A stretch of 29,836 bases of DNA from Protostelium mycophagum. Taxonomy: Eukaryota > Evosea > Variosea > Protosteliida > Protosteliaceae. Below are positions 1 through 10,616 of this stretch, one piece after another. Made by a program: the position numbers and the translations under genes. The DNA lies in the NCBI GenBank assembly GCA_002081555.1, contig MZNV01000621.1:1-29836 (forward strand), written 5' to 3'. Every line of letters begins with the position of its first letter. Position 1 is the first letter of the stretch. The notes under the pieces were generated by a model. The model was given only the letters and a program-made list of their open reading frames with translations. It did not search any database and was not told where the DNA came from.

Positions 1-288
1 GACGGAAAAACAACCTATATGAGAGGAAGAAAACCAAGATCAAGAAACAGGTGAGTCGTCTGATGATGTATCGAATCGATGACACCAAACTGAGCGCGAC
101 CTTCATTATGTGGATTGGGCATGCTATATGATTGTTCAGCACTTGATTCTCACTGATGTTGCCAGAACATCACCACAGTGACAGTATCCGAGAGAGAGGA
201 CGCCTTTTCAACGATGTTCAGTAATGTAATTAAAAAAGATTTCACGATTAAACATGCATGGAACAACGTTGATAAATGTGTGCGGTGA
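1..288 (+). CDS. 3' end of an unidentified gene (partial)
   Basis: Two exons can be joined: 1-50 (first complete codon at 3) and 166-288, with a 115-nt intron 51-165 that starts GTGAGT and ends GCCAG. The join keeps the frame and gives 56 visible residues ending at TGA 286-288. The first exon codes for a strongly basic stretch (KKTKIKKQ), the second for a mixed-charge tail containing SEREDAFS and ending KCVR. I do not recognise the family and the body of the gene lies left of the window. The frame was chosen because it is the only one of the three that passes both exons without a stop and gives protein-like composition. A GTAAGT lies just after the stop (292-297), so further exons under another splicing pattern cannot be excluded. 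Confidence 0.45.
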
Positions 289-888
289 AAAGGTAAGTCT
301 GGTGTTATCCTTGAGTAAATTTGACTATTGGACAGACGCCTCGCTATACTGCAGTAATCACCTTGCCAAAGAGGACTGCAAATGCCTTCACAAAACAGAA
401 TAAATAAAAATAACTCAATCTCTTATTTATTACTTGCATTGTAATTGCGGAAACCTACGTATGTAAAACTTGAAATTGTGCGGGCCATCGAAATCACCAA
501 GAATTTGAAACCGCCACGCAATGCGAAGAAACCCCATGTGGAGGATCATTGCTGCATGCATTATGAAAGATAGGAAGAACGGCAACCCGTTGATCATGTA
601 TTAAATAAGGTGAAATGTTTCAAACTGAAGTAAAAATAAAATTTTTTTGCAATCTGTTTTTATTCCTGTACTAAACATCTCGCATTGTCGCTGTCCTTAT
701 TGCCATGGAAATTTCTCTCCAGCGCTCACGTTAAAAATTTTGTAATCAGGTTTTCTTTTAACGCACGGACTCGGTGAGATAACACAGCCCACGGTTCCCC
801 GACAGAGATCAAAGGCTCTGTCCATTCTAAGAAGCATCTCGGGGGTGTACCCTGCCTGAGAATTGTCAGGGGAATCGATGGAAACATG
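289..888. other. Intergenic spacer between convergent genes
   Basis: About 600 bases between the stop of the leftmost + gene and the stop of the - strand gene at 889. An AATAAATAAAAATAA run at about 400-414 is a plausible polyadenylation region for the + gene. AT-rich runs and no long reading frame in either direction; I see no RNA gene or repeat. Confidence 0.5.
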
Positions 889-2202
889 TCAAACTACAAC
901 TCGATCGATTACCTTCTTCACGATGGGTCTGTCCGCGATGGAGCTGTGGCTCAGATTGAAGAAACCCGACAAGCGCTCAAAGTCCAAAACAGGAAACGGC
1001 CAGGATCCCTTCTTCATCTCAAAATGGTGCCCGTAATACTGTGCATAGCTATCCTCGCATTTATAGCCCGTTTGAACGTCATTTCTCGACAGCATGGACA
1101 CATGATTCTCCAAATCATGAGAGTTCCTGCCGTTGTTCTTGTATCCCACACCGTTGAACACATGAGACTCTCCAGCACCATAAAATGGGACGAATAAGTT
1201 GAGCCAGTTCCATTGTGGGCTGAAAGAGGCGTTGAAATTGTTTGTCATCCACAAGGGAATGTAAAAGTCTACAACGCTGCGGTGAAACATCAGAGCACCT
1301 AACCTCTTCAGCCATCTTTCTCCGAACGTTTTAGCTCACCGTTGTCGAAGACACTGGCCGAATCGACTATTTTCTGATCACTCTCTAACTGTGCTTTTGT
1401 GTGTATGTTCGTCCATCTGAACGTAACCACGCTCGGCTTGTACTCGTGCAAGTACGTCTCTAAGGTCTGCACCACAGTTAAGCCTGGGTAGTGTTTTTTG
1501 CCACTGTCTGTCTGGTGCCAGCTGAAATCCTCGTCCAAAGTCCATATGTATTCGCAGTGTAAACCGGATTTGTGGATCTCCTCGAGGCCGAGCCTCCATG
1601 CGTCTGCATGGCTGGTATTTCTGCCATCCTTTATGATGAGATTTCCAATAACAAAAGGTGGCTTCGGTCCGTCCTTCTCCTATGAGCATGTTAGTGTTTC
1701 TCCTTCTTGCATTTTTCACATTAAAACATTCGTGCTGATGAGAAGTTCTTACCTGCCAGACATAATACCAAGTTGGAACAGTAGGATACTGGTTGTGAGT
1801 GTCCATTGCCCACTGCTTGGTTCTCGAGCTGCCAAAAGCACAGATGTTGAACACTTTCTGACCACCAAATAAAACCTCTACTTTGGGAGGTTCCTCTACT
1901 TTGGGAGGTTCCTCTTCTTTGGGAGGTGGTTTGACATCAGGTTTCTCTATCTCTTTTGTCTCTTCCTTTTCGTCAATGATGCCAAATGAAGACTCTCTGC
2001 CTGGATCTGGGTTGGCATTATTGGGTGATTTGTTGTACTCCTGGCCGTAATCAGTGCTGAGCTCCTTCGAGGTCGTTGGGGCCATTCGAAGAGTTACAAC
2101 TGCAAATAAAGACACCAAGACGAGGATCACAACGACCCAAAGAAGTTTCGAGTCTTGCGAAAAAAAGCTCGTGGCTCTTTTGGGAGTATTGACCTCTTCC
2201 AT
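889..2202 (-). CDS. Type II membrane protein with glycosyltransferase-like lumenal domain
   Basis: Three exons (2202-1753, 1679-1340, 1298-889) join to 399 aa. Introns are 73 and 41 nt with GTAAGA/ATAG and GTGAGC/TTAG ends. Residues about 20-40 form a single hydrophobic helix (LLWVVVILVLVSLFAVV) after a short basic N-terminus, so a signal anchor with the rest in the secretory lumen is expected. A Pro/Glu/Lys-rich stem (residues about 85-110, with a repeated PPKVEE unit) follows. The C-terminal 250 residues carry a DED triad after an aromatic strand (IWTLDEDF), and FHRS and NGVGYKNNG segments. The stem plus DxD-like acidic motif suggests a Golgi glycosyltransferase of GT-A type; this is inference, the family is not certain. 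The ATG at 2202 is the first in frame and gives a classical anchor. Confidence 0.72.
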
Positions 2203-2639
2203 GCTTTTTAGGTTTGTCTTCCAGCTTGCTTGTGGCTAAATTTTAGCCTGAATGATTTTGAGAAGTTGTGAGAAGCAGCGTCCCGCAGATTCGCGAATCT
2301 TTTGACCGAAAATCCCGGATCTTGCTATCACTCGCAGATATGCGATAAAGAATCTGGTGCCAGATCACGAGGCAACAACTGGTGTGAGGGTTCTAATTTT
2401 TAAGATGTACTTCTTGATATTCGCAATCCACCTCAAAAGGTAAAAATAGGCTCTATATCTACAACGCTCCTTGAAACCCGATCTCATTTTCATCAGGATC
2501 AGACGGTAGTAACTGGAACTCCGCCGTGAATTCAGCATTGAATGCTGAACAGTGAAATCTATTACCAGAGATAAAATGATAAAGTCCAAATTTTAGAAAA
2601 ATTTCCTTATGAAGAAATAAATAATTATAATTATATTAT
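2203..2639. other. Intergenic spacer, upstream of the type II membrane protein gene
   Basis: About 440 bases between two - strand genes; it must contain the 3' end of the calcyphosin-like gene (AT-rich, 2590-2639) and the promoter of the type II membrane protein gene. It holds a perfect 9+1+9 inverted repeat (2531-2549) and one copy of TCTACAACG (2458-2466). Short open frames here have no protein-like features. Confidence 0.5.
2531..2549. repeat. Perfect 19-bp inverted repeat
   Basis: TTCAGCATT-G-AATGCTGAA: two 9-base arms around one base, 330 bases upstream of the start codon at 2202. It could be a dimeric transcription-factor site or a small hairpin; nothing else here decides between them. 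Confidence 0.5.
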
Positions 2640-3456
2640 TTAGAAAAGTTTTACACCCCACACATCTTCCAAAAAAAGCCCAAAGTCAGTGTCTTTGGGC
2701 ATATTCAGGCTGACCATGCTGTTGTAGATCGCAAAAGACTCGTAGTCAACTGGTGACGAGTTATAATCTTCCTCATCCCCAGCGAGGATGAGAATAAGCT
2801 CCTCTCTCACGTCATCTTCTGTTCTATTGCCGTTCACCACCTGCTGTCGTCATTGATGTGACTCAAGCATTTTGTGCATCACCTCTGGATGTTGATCAGC
2901 TTTAAAGCGAGAGAGCAGATCGCCGAGTGTAATGTCACTGTCTGGAAACACCTTCTTTACTGATGTGGTCAATTCAAACCCTTCGTTGTGGACTCACCCC
3001 ATAACTCTCTGGTGTAGTCCAGTCCATGGCACTGTCATGATCAGCCACCGTTTCCATTCCACCATTACTTACCCAAAGGGAATTCAAGAATTCATCAAAC
3101 TGCACAGATCCATCTACAAGATTAAGAGGAGAAAATAATAATTGACGCACCAGGAGCAGCATAATGACGCGAAAGTTCCATCAGCTCCTAAGTGATGATT
3201 ACAATCTGTGAGGAGATCATAATCCAACCTGCTTATTCACTGCGACTCCCAACACGTTTAAGAGGCCTGAAAATGTGTGCAGATCCACTTGGCCTCCCTT
3301 TCGAGCGCTGTCTAAAGCTTTTCTGAGAGAAGCAGCCGACTCTGCTCCCCTCTTCCAAAATCTCTGTCTCACAATGTCATCGAGCTTGTCCTTTGGTATT
3401 TTAATTCGCGACATGCCACCTGATCCCGGCTGAAAATTTGGCAGTCGGTCCATCAT
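2640..3456 (-). CDS. Calcyphosin-like EF-hand protein
   Basis: Six exons (3456-3229, 3187-3151, 3113-3073, 3031-2998, 2959-2883, 2840-2640) join in frame to 205 aa; the five introns are only 37-42 nt. The C-terminal half has the calcyphosin signature: a segment DQHPEVVNG followed by RTEDDV and a last EF-hand-like unit with a YNSMVSLNM helix, ending with a WGVKLF tail, matching the family's HPKVxxGExTEDEV...YYxGVSASI...AW pattern. The N-terminal half has LRKALDSARKGGQVDLHTF and DGSVQFDEF units. In the family this is a four-EF-hand calcium sensor, often linked with cilia or phosphorylation signalling. Here most loops lack the full set of acidic ligands, so calcium binding may be weak or lost. 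Stop 2640; ATG 3456 is followed by a second in-frame ATG. Only 70 bases separate it from the VPS26 stop. Confidence 0.85.
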
Positions 3457-3526
3457 CTTCGCCGCGGACTAAAATAGGATCAGACGAACATCGTCTATGA
3501 CATCATCGTCTTATAACATGACATGT

Positions 3527-4888
3527 TTATTCTTCGTCCTTGCTGGCTTTGGGGGAATCTGGCTGGTTGGTGGGCAGCCCTTCTTCGTATGTCTGAGCTC
3601 CCTCAATCCTGGAGTACTTCTTGGCGCGGTCCGCCTTGCGCCACAAGATGATCTCGCGCTGTTTAAAGTATCTGTCGCGGTAAGTCACGAGAGACACGGT
3701 AATATGATGTGACTCACCTTCGGTCATCTTCGTCGACAAGGACGAGGTTAAGAATGTAGCTGACAGAAAATTTACCAACGGCGTCTTTGTAGGTGGGAGT
3801 TAAGTCAAAACCTCCCAAAAATAGCCGCACGGGGATGGCCTCACCTGCGTTTATTATTTTCCGAGAATTCTTGTGCGTCTACAATCGTATCTACAACGAA
3901 AAAAGTCTTACCTCTCACGGGGGCACCGTCCATAATTTCAAATTTGGAGAGGGTGCGGTTCTCGTTGTAGACGTCTGGCCCTGTGGGTGTTATTTACAGT
4001 GTCGACAAGTCTACAACGCGGCAGAAAATCTCACCTGTACCGGTGGTCTCCCTCTTTAATAAAGAGATGTTCATCGTCTTGATCTTCAGACGGACCAAGA
4101 GGAAGTAGATCTTGCCTATGATGACATCCTTGAGGTGGTATTTCGACTTGTTGTATTCGAACTCAATGTGGAGACAGTCCTCTATACCGACCTTTTTGAT
4201 GAAATGAGCCATCGATAATCTTTTTAATTACAAAACACATGATTTCGAGGAATGAAAAGTGTGGCTCACCTCCATTTTAATATTACTGTTGGCCTCTGGG
4301 AGGGAGGAATAAATCCTCTCCCAAAACTCGATCTGCTTCACAACCTTGGTGGACATCATGCTTCTAGAGACGGTGACACGAACGTAGTAATTGAGAGAGG
4401 CGTTGATACCGTTGTATGATTCGAATAATCTCTCCACATTTTCAAAGTTGAATTGGTACTCTTTGGACTCGGTCATGATACCAATAGGCTCCAGTTCTTT
4501 CACGACGTTGAGAAACTCGTGAACAGTTCCATTGGTCTCTGGACAAGATCAGCACCTACGAAGACAGATTTCTAAATGATTGCCGTGTCATGAAAAAAAA
4601 TAATGGATGAAAGACTCACTCGTGGCACCGATTAGGGCGACAGTAATACCCTGATGCTCTAATTTCTTTCCTGAATCTAACGTAATGTTAATAGTACCGG
4701 CCACTGCCTCATTTTCTATAAAGAGTGGGAGTTTCTCTGTCTTTCCCTCTTGTGAAGTAGGGATCTCGACAATCTGTCGCTGCTCGGCATTCTTGAGTGT
4801 GATATCGATCTTGACCGGGGCCCCGAGAACCGATCTGAAGATGTTCTACATACAATTCAGACAAACGAAGTCGTGTCAGTCTCACCAT
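3527..4888 (-). CDS. VPS26: Retromer subunit VPS26
   Basis: Seven exons (4888-4886, 4845-4620, 4538-4270, 4191-4035, 3980-3912, 3844-3718, 3671-3527) join to 331 aa, close to the 327 aa of human VPS26A. Conserved VPS26 landmarks read straight across the joins: [17 protein letters not shown], the central [91 protein letters not shown] and EIILWRK. VPS26 is an arrestin-fold protein that binds VPS35 in the retromer coat and helps sort endosomal cargo back to the Golgi or plasma membrane. The start codon forms the last three bases of its exon and is followed at once by a 40-nt intron; the next exon begins [15 protein letters not shown], the expected N-terminus. The tail after WRK is short and acidic (ends SKDEE). 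Confidence 0.97.
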
Positions 4889-5391
4889 TGCGTATGGGGA
4901 TGAGAAGTTGCAGATGGAGATGCACAAAGAAAGATGGGTGCCAAACTTTTGGATTTTTCCCTCCAAAATTCCCAGCTCATTTTCAAGGCAGAAGCGAAAC
5001 GATGAGAAGCTCGATGAAAAGCACCGCATGCCAAATGGGACTTCACAAAGAGACGATACTTTCTTTGCCTGGTAATACCAACACGAACTTTGACAAGTTT
5101 TCGACGAGGATGTGATCGGTTCTACATTATCATCGTTCTGAGACGATCATAATGTCAAAAGCAACCTGCATGATCGACTAAAATGTTGTCTTGTGCAAGT
5201 ACAGCGTTCAACCTGTGTGGATTGTTCATGAAGAAAGCGCGGGAGGTTTAATAACGAAAGAATGCCGACATGTTTTTTTACCGTGATTTGTGCCGTCTTT
5301 CACGTGTCGACACGTTAACGTTTTTCTGGGCACTTATCCTCATCAGAACCAGCTTCAACGACGAGTGGTATCATCAAATCAAACTCAGATC
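4889..5391. other. Divergent promoter region between VPS26 and the CDCA7-like gene
   Basis: About 500 bases between two start codons pointing away from each other. It must contain both promoters and the VPS26 5' untranslated exon (just upstream of 4888). I see no clear TATA box, RNA gene or repeat. A - strand frame that continues VPS26 upstream of its ATG is open for about 47 codons but has no family similarity. Confidence 0.5.
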
Positions 5392-6952
5392 ATGTCCAAC
5401 GTCGTCGCACTCCACACGGGTAGGTATTCACTTATGTTATTAATCAGAATATTCTGCTTCTATAAGGATCCTTATTGAATTACCACCAGAGTTGGCGGTG
5501 CTTGCCCCCATTCCCTATAAACTATTGTTGAAGAGGGCCGATCCCGAGCTTTTTGCTGTGGCCAACTATCGAACTACCTTTTATATGTGGACGATCAAGT
5601 GTGAAGGTCGTACATTGGAAACATATGTTCGTGATCTGATGATTAAAGGCCTCACTTCCTCCAGCGAAGTCAAAGAAGGAGGAAGAAAAATAGAGTTAAC
5701 TTTTTGTTTCGATAATCTCAAGAATACAGAGGTGACATATCATCATTGATCAGACTTCTCAATCGTTCAGATCATAGAGTTGTCACAACCCGTGGAACCT
5801 CTCGGCAGAAATGTATCTTGGTCATTCACAGTCCATGGAAATCACTATGAAGTCTTGGCTTTCCGTTATCTCCTCGCAAACGGTTCGTCTTCTGATCTTC
5901 GTCCTCTTAACGTTCATTTATAATAATCATTCAGAATTTATCGCGCCACCAGCAAAGAAATCATCTGAAGTCACGCGCACATTTGCTTCGACTTCGCATA
6001 CACAGACACCTCAAACTACAAACACAACAACTGCTATCAAGACGCCCACCATGACCAACAATGTACAGATTCATTCAAGACCACCAGCCAGAACCGCCGC
6101 TCTCGCCTCCCCACTGGGGGGAGGGGTGAAGTCGTTGACAAGCGGTGGGGCACCGTTAATCTCTCCCGCCAAAAATCCAAACATTTTGGTGAGCCAAGAG
6201 ACAAAGAGTAAAAACGTTGCCATGGCAGCGAGATCAAACCAGACCACACCTGCTCCCACCCCCACCCCTGCCCCCTCATTACCTGTACACAGAGTGAAAT
6301 GTTATTTATTATTTAATTTTCTTTCTTCTTTTGAACAATTAAAAAATACTATTTTCAGAAAATCTAAAAATAGAATTGACAATCCTAAATTAAATTAATC
6401 CCCGCAGAAACATATTTCATGTTGCCACGTTTGTAGATCCTCTTTGGAACAGAGGCCAAGAGAGTGCATGAGGTGTTCTGCCTGTCCAAATATTGTCTGT
6501 AAGAATTGCTTCGGCCGACACGTCCCTCCAAAATGGCAAGAGGTCACACTGTGAGTCTTTTCCATCTGAGAGAGAGCGTTGTAGATTTATCTTCCCAGGG
6601 AAAAACACTGGATGTGCCCCGTCTGTCAAGGCAACTGCAATTGTAGAAGATGTCAAAAGAGGGGTGTCTTTGAACCGTACGTAACTGTCAAAATGACATA
6701 TTTGACATTTCTCAGGTACAGAAGAAAAATTTGGATGAGGGAAGAAAATCAAAACGCAACAGTCATCAAGCTGCGAAGAAAGAATCTCCCACTACAACGA
6801 CCGAAAATTACACGACTTTTCTTTTTCCAGACAACCCTGACCCTGACCACAAACTAATCTACAACGATAAACAATTGTATCTTCGAGTCTCATTTATTTA
6901 TGTTCAATTTATTCGTCTATTTTGCCGCCAAAAGAAAAGGATCTCAGTTTGA
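5392..6952 (+). CDS. CDCA7-like protein with 4CXXC (zf-4CXXC_R1) zinc finger
   Basis: Exons 5392-5419, 5490-5731, 5771-5882, 5935-6293, 6408-6550 and 6599-6676/6680, then a last exon from 6716. The zinc-binding part (about residues 250-320) reads CCHVCRSS...CMRCSACPNIVCKNC...WMCPVCQGNCNCRRCQKRG, the repeated CxxC array and closing CPxCxGxCNCxxC of the CDCA7 / R1 family, chromatin proteins that recruit the remodeller HELLS in animals and plants. The N-terminal 130 residues are a compact domain I cannot name (KLLLKRADPELFAVANYRTTF); residues 130-247 are Pro/Thr/Ser-rich linker. The 3' end is ambiguous: a donor GTACGT (6677) gives 367 aa ending at TAA 6857, a donor GTAACT (6681) gives 400 aa ending at 6952 and overlapping the converging gene by 44 bases. 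The stronger donor favours the shorter form, residue composition the longer. Confidence 0.82.
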
Positions 6953-9353
6953 GTCTTAATGTCGACGACACGGGGTACCCTGGCATAGGGGCACTGCCAG
7001 GAGCGGGAGGGGACAAGAAGGGGGTGGGGGTGGGTTTCGGCGGCTTGCCGCCAAACAGATTACTTGTACTTCTCGAAAGCAGAGATTTGCGGGAGTTTCG
7101 CGTTGAGTTCGGAGATGGAGGAGGCTTTAAGGCGGTCTTTGTGTCTAGTGAGGAATCACTTTGGCTCAGGATGGAGCGGGGGGAGATGGGGGAGTTGGGA
7201 GTTGAGCTAGAGCAAGCCAGGACGAGATCTGATCATGTAAGTGATGACATGAAATGATGGAGACTCACTTTGAGATTCTACACATCCTGAACACGACCTG
7301 AATATTCTGCTCGTTCCATACATCGGTAAATAGACTGATTTGCTACAATTTGTACAGATGAGGTGGCCGCAGATCTTGCAGTGACGCTTCCGCGACATCA
7401 CACCAAAGGGCTTCTGGCAGTTGGAGCAGTCATTTGAGCTGGAAGTCGGTTGATATATAGGTGCAGTCTTATTCAGAGGTTCTGAGGTGATGTTAGAGGG
7501 ATTAGAGACACGAAACACTCACTGTTTTTCCGTGTTAAGTTCTGAATGTGAGTGACCCACGTTTTCTTCTCCATGGCATCTGCAGCGTAGACGGTGAAAG
7601 ACTTTTCTACCGTTGTGATGATCTGAAGAAATCAACACATAGCTCTTTTATAAATATTTGTGAACTTACTTGGAAGGCATTTTTCATGGTATTTGTGTCC
7701 GGAAGGTCCTGGAATTTGTCAGGGATGTCTGTTGTAGTGAGAAAAGAATGCGTACCTCGACAGCAAGTGCAGTCAATGGAATCAGCCTTCTAAATTGGTA
7801 AGGATGCATCATGAGCTGCATGTCTTCTTGTGATGACAGCAAATTGCTGACAGATCTCCTTCTGATGTTCCTGGACATATATGCTGAGACTGCGGCGTAG
7901 ATCAAGCAGTCGGAAAACAAGAACATGAATCTCTTCTTCTCTGATTTTCGGCAGACCTGCACTAAATTTAGTATCACAGTTATAATGTATCTATATATCT
8001 ACCTTGTGCAGAGGACCCTCGCAGATGAATTTACGGTTCTCCGCCACTATTGTCTGTCGGAAATCAATAATGTAAAGAAATGAGCTTGGAGTGACCCACC
8101 TTTCCTTGCAAATTCCCGAGGCTCTTCTCTATGGAAGCTAATTTTGACATGTTCTCAGCCTGATCAGATGATTGTAGATTGATCTCTCCCACCATGTCGG
8201 CAATCTGGGAGGGTTAGGAATCCTGCAAATTTCGGGGGAAATTCTCACCCTCTCCGCCGCCATTCCCACTTTAAAGTAGTCTGGGCTGGACATCGGTGTG
8301 ACGGCTAAACATCTCTACAACGAATCAAATGTTGTCCTCTTTATGATTTAAAAAAGTACCTGCAGAAGCATTTGGTACCGAACGATTCGTTGCATTGGCA
8401 TGATCAGATGAGCGGCTAAATCTACGATCTTATCATTCTTGAGACTGTTTATCCACTCGGACACAGGCAGATCCTCTTTAAGTTCCACCAGCCTTTTCGT
8501 GCATTTAGCTTGGTTCTTTATGTATGTATCGTAGACGTCTAACTCTTCGACCTGTGTGTTTCAGAAAATTGCGAAAAGAGGACACTTACCAAGTTCTCCC
8601 AGACTTGACCCAATCTTGTTCCCTCTTCCCAGTCTTGTACCAACTCTTTCAAGTCATCGACAAGCTTCTCGCTGATCGGCACAAACTCATCTACGTTACA
8701 GAAGAGGGTGGTGATGTCGTCTGATCGAAGTGGGGTTCTGTTGAATCTGGCCTGTTCATACCATCCGTCGATGATGCGCAGTGAATTTAAATAGGATCTG
8801 AAGACATCAGGATCCAATCGGAGCAAATTTGACATCTCACTTTTCTGTGGTGTAGGCTTCAAAAGTAGCAAGGAACCTCGCTTTCTCGTTCTCATCCGAA
8901 ATGGTCTCGAGCTGTTTCACATTAGACAGAACATCAACAAAAGATGATTACCATTCGATTGCGCAAGAGGTTATCTCCTTGGACATCAAGATCTGTATCA
9001 GTGCTGACTGAGCGGCACAGAGGCATCCCAGGAGCAAGAACAGGAGCAGGTTCGTGAAGAGCATCACCGGTTAAAGCTGGTGGCAAAGCCATCTCTACCA
9101 CATATGAGGCTGGAAACCATCCTGATTCTAATCCGCCAGTCAATCTCTGTCCTGATATACATCAGCTTTGATCAATTCACAACCAGCAATCATCACCGAA
9201 AGACCATGTTTGGTGTTGCTTTGTGACTTCAAGGCATTCTCCCTTCTTCAGAGATAAGATGCCATCCGTAACACTCAGATAATCGGCAGAAGCCATCACG
9301 ATGTGTGGGGTCATCTCTGCAGCTTCGAATTCTTTAGCTTGTGTGGACACCAT
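6909..9353 (-). CDS. SH3-RhoGEF(DH)-PH-FYVE protein, FGD-like
   Basis: Thirteen exons: 9353-9197, 9151-8952, 8911-8841, 8797-8590, 8551-8360, 8314-8249, 8204-8100, 8053-8003, 7956-7756, 7708-7670, 7622-7523, 7481-7269, 7228-6909. They join in frame to 640 aa with introns of 38-47 nt. Order: SH3 (about 10-75; DGILSLKKGE, SGWFPASYV), Dbl-homology domain (about 120-320; TEKSYLNSL, MPMQRIVRYQMLL), PH (about 335-463; ICEGPLHK, KKRFMFLFSDCL, KKTWVTHIQ), FYVE zinc finger (about 478-535; eight Cys with RKRHCKICG) and a Pro/Ser-rich tail. The DH-PH unit activates a Rho-family GTPase, in FGD proteins usually Cdc42; FYVE binds PI3P on endosomes, so a role in actin control at endosomes or macropinosomes is likely. 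FYVE lacks the classical WxxD and has one His of RHHC changed. Start: 9353 is the first ATG after an in-frame stop; 9314 and 9296 are alternatives. Poly-Pro tail may bind its own SH3. Confidence 0.93.
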
Positions 9354-9821
9354 CGAGTGTGCCTGTTTCTGTCACCGTCTTCCGGCGGAGTCGTCCATAG
9401 TTCTCAAGAAAACCAGTCGTCTTGACAATCCAACAAGCTTGTCCACGCGGATTATCTCACGTTTAGTACCGTGTTCGTGCCCCTTTTGCGTGTATTGTCT
9501 GACAGCCCATCTTTTCAGCAGAAAAAAACACCCCTCTTTGTCTTTGAAGCTGCTCCTTTTCGTCTTTCTCTGCGAAAAAACTATTTATCTCCGTAATTTA
9601 AAGCCAATAAAAGATTTTCACAGCTCGAAATATTTATAGATCTTTTTCAGGTGAATTCTTAAAAATGAAAACACAAGCACGGTAGTTACAGCGAAACGGT
9701 GATCTGATCTAATGAAAAGGCACTGCGGAAACGGGAGTGACGCTCATCTATCTACAACTAGAACTACAACGAAAAAAATAAAAGGAATAAAATTCAAATT
9801 TAAACATATATTATTTCCCGC
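9354..9821. other. Intergenic spacer upstream of the FGD-like gene
   Basis: About 470 bases between the Rab1 stop and the FGD-like start, both - strand. Holds the Rab1 3' end (AT-rich 9780-9820) and the FGD promoter. Two near copies of the CTACAAC element lie at 9750-9775. A + strand open frame (9301-9639) is Cys/Ser-rich without recognisable domain and is probably chance. Confidence 0.5.
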
Positions 9822-10616
9822 CTAAACGATGCATCCTGATTTCTTGCCTCCAGAGCGTGGGGGCTTGCGAATGACGTCTACAGGGGCCTTGTTGACGTCG
9901 GGAGCCTTCGAGACTCTGTCTTTGATCTGCTTGGTCATAGTGAGGAAAGCCTCTTCTACATTCTCGCTGCTCTTCGCGGAGGTTTCCAAGAAGGAGATAC
10001 GGAGGGTGTCGGCGAACTCCTTAGCTTCGCTCGTGTCTACGACCTTCTTCTCTTTAAGATCGGCCTTGTTACCGACTAAGAGCCTGTTAACAGATTGGCA
10101 AGCGTACCGGTCGATCTCCCCGAGCCATTGTTTGACATTGGAAAATGAGACCTTGTCGGTGACGTCGTAGACGACGATAATACCATGAGCACCTCTGTAG
10201 TAAGAAGAGGTAATGGTACGGAAACGCTCTATAAAGCATCAGAAAGTGCCGAGGATGAGCCGGCTGAATGAAAAATAATGATGGAAAAACCGAGAAAGAT
10301 ATGAGCGGAAGGAATCATACCTTGTCCGGCAGTATCCCAGATCTGAAGCTTAACTGTTTTGTTGTCTATAGTGAGGGTTTTGATTTTCTATTCATGTTAG
10401 AGGAGATCGGTATATATCTTATATACTCACGAAATCGACTCCGATGGTTGAGATGTAGCTGTCTGTATACACGTTATCGGCAAATCGCAGAAGCAGGCAG
10501 GACTTTCCGACTCCAGAGTCTCCAATTAAGAGGAGCTTGAAGAGGTAGTCACTAGATTTATCAGTCCTCCATTCCATTTCCATCCTTTATACTCACTAGT
10601 CGCTCATATTCGTCAT
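9822..10616 (-). CDS. Rab1/Ypt1-type small GTPase
   Basis: Four exons (10616-10597, 10551-10431, 10387-10321, 10228-9822) join to 204 aa. Introns are 45, 43 and 92 nt. GTP-binding motifs are complete: P-loop GDSGVGKS (17-24), switch I with [15 protein letters not shown] (64-69) followed by [21 protein letters not shown] and ETSAKS. The N-terminus [21 protein letters not shown] and the [15 protein letters not shown] and [12 protein letters not shown] stretches are typical of Rab1, which controls ER-to-Golgi vesicle traffic. Odd: the C-terminus ends [10 protein letters not shown], a Cys third from the end, instead of the usual double-Cys; whether it is geranylgeranylated by Rab GGTase or otherwise is open. 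A good intron pattern in the leader (GTGAGT at 10667 to TTAG just before the ATG) suggests an untranslated first exon. Confidence 0.96.

Noticed and set aside
500-560. Shared GAATTTGAAACCGC string with 12562-12580, as a dispersed repeat
   Set aside because: Only 14 bases match and the flanks do not align, so no repeat can be claimed.
2365-2589. - strand frame of 74 codons between two genes
   Set aside because: Composition typical of AT-rich spacer translation; no family pattern.
4889-5029. Longer VPS26 N-terminus using the open frame upstream of the ATG at 4888
   Set aside because: VPS26 proteins begin a few residues before the PVKIDI-type strand, which fits the ATG at 4888; the upstream residues have no counterpart in the family.
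7021-7060. GGCGGCTTGCCGCC as a third copy of the intronic hairpin
   Set aside because: It lies in coding sequence (GGKPPK) and differs from the 16-mer in loop and flanks.
9301-9639. + strand Cys/Ser-rich open frame of 112 codons
   Set aside because: It lies in the FGD-like promoter and first exon region, with biased composition and no domain or repeat pattern.
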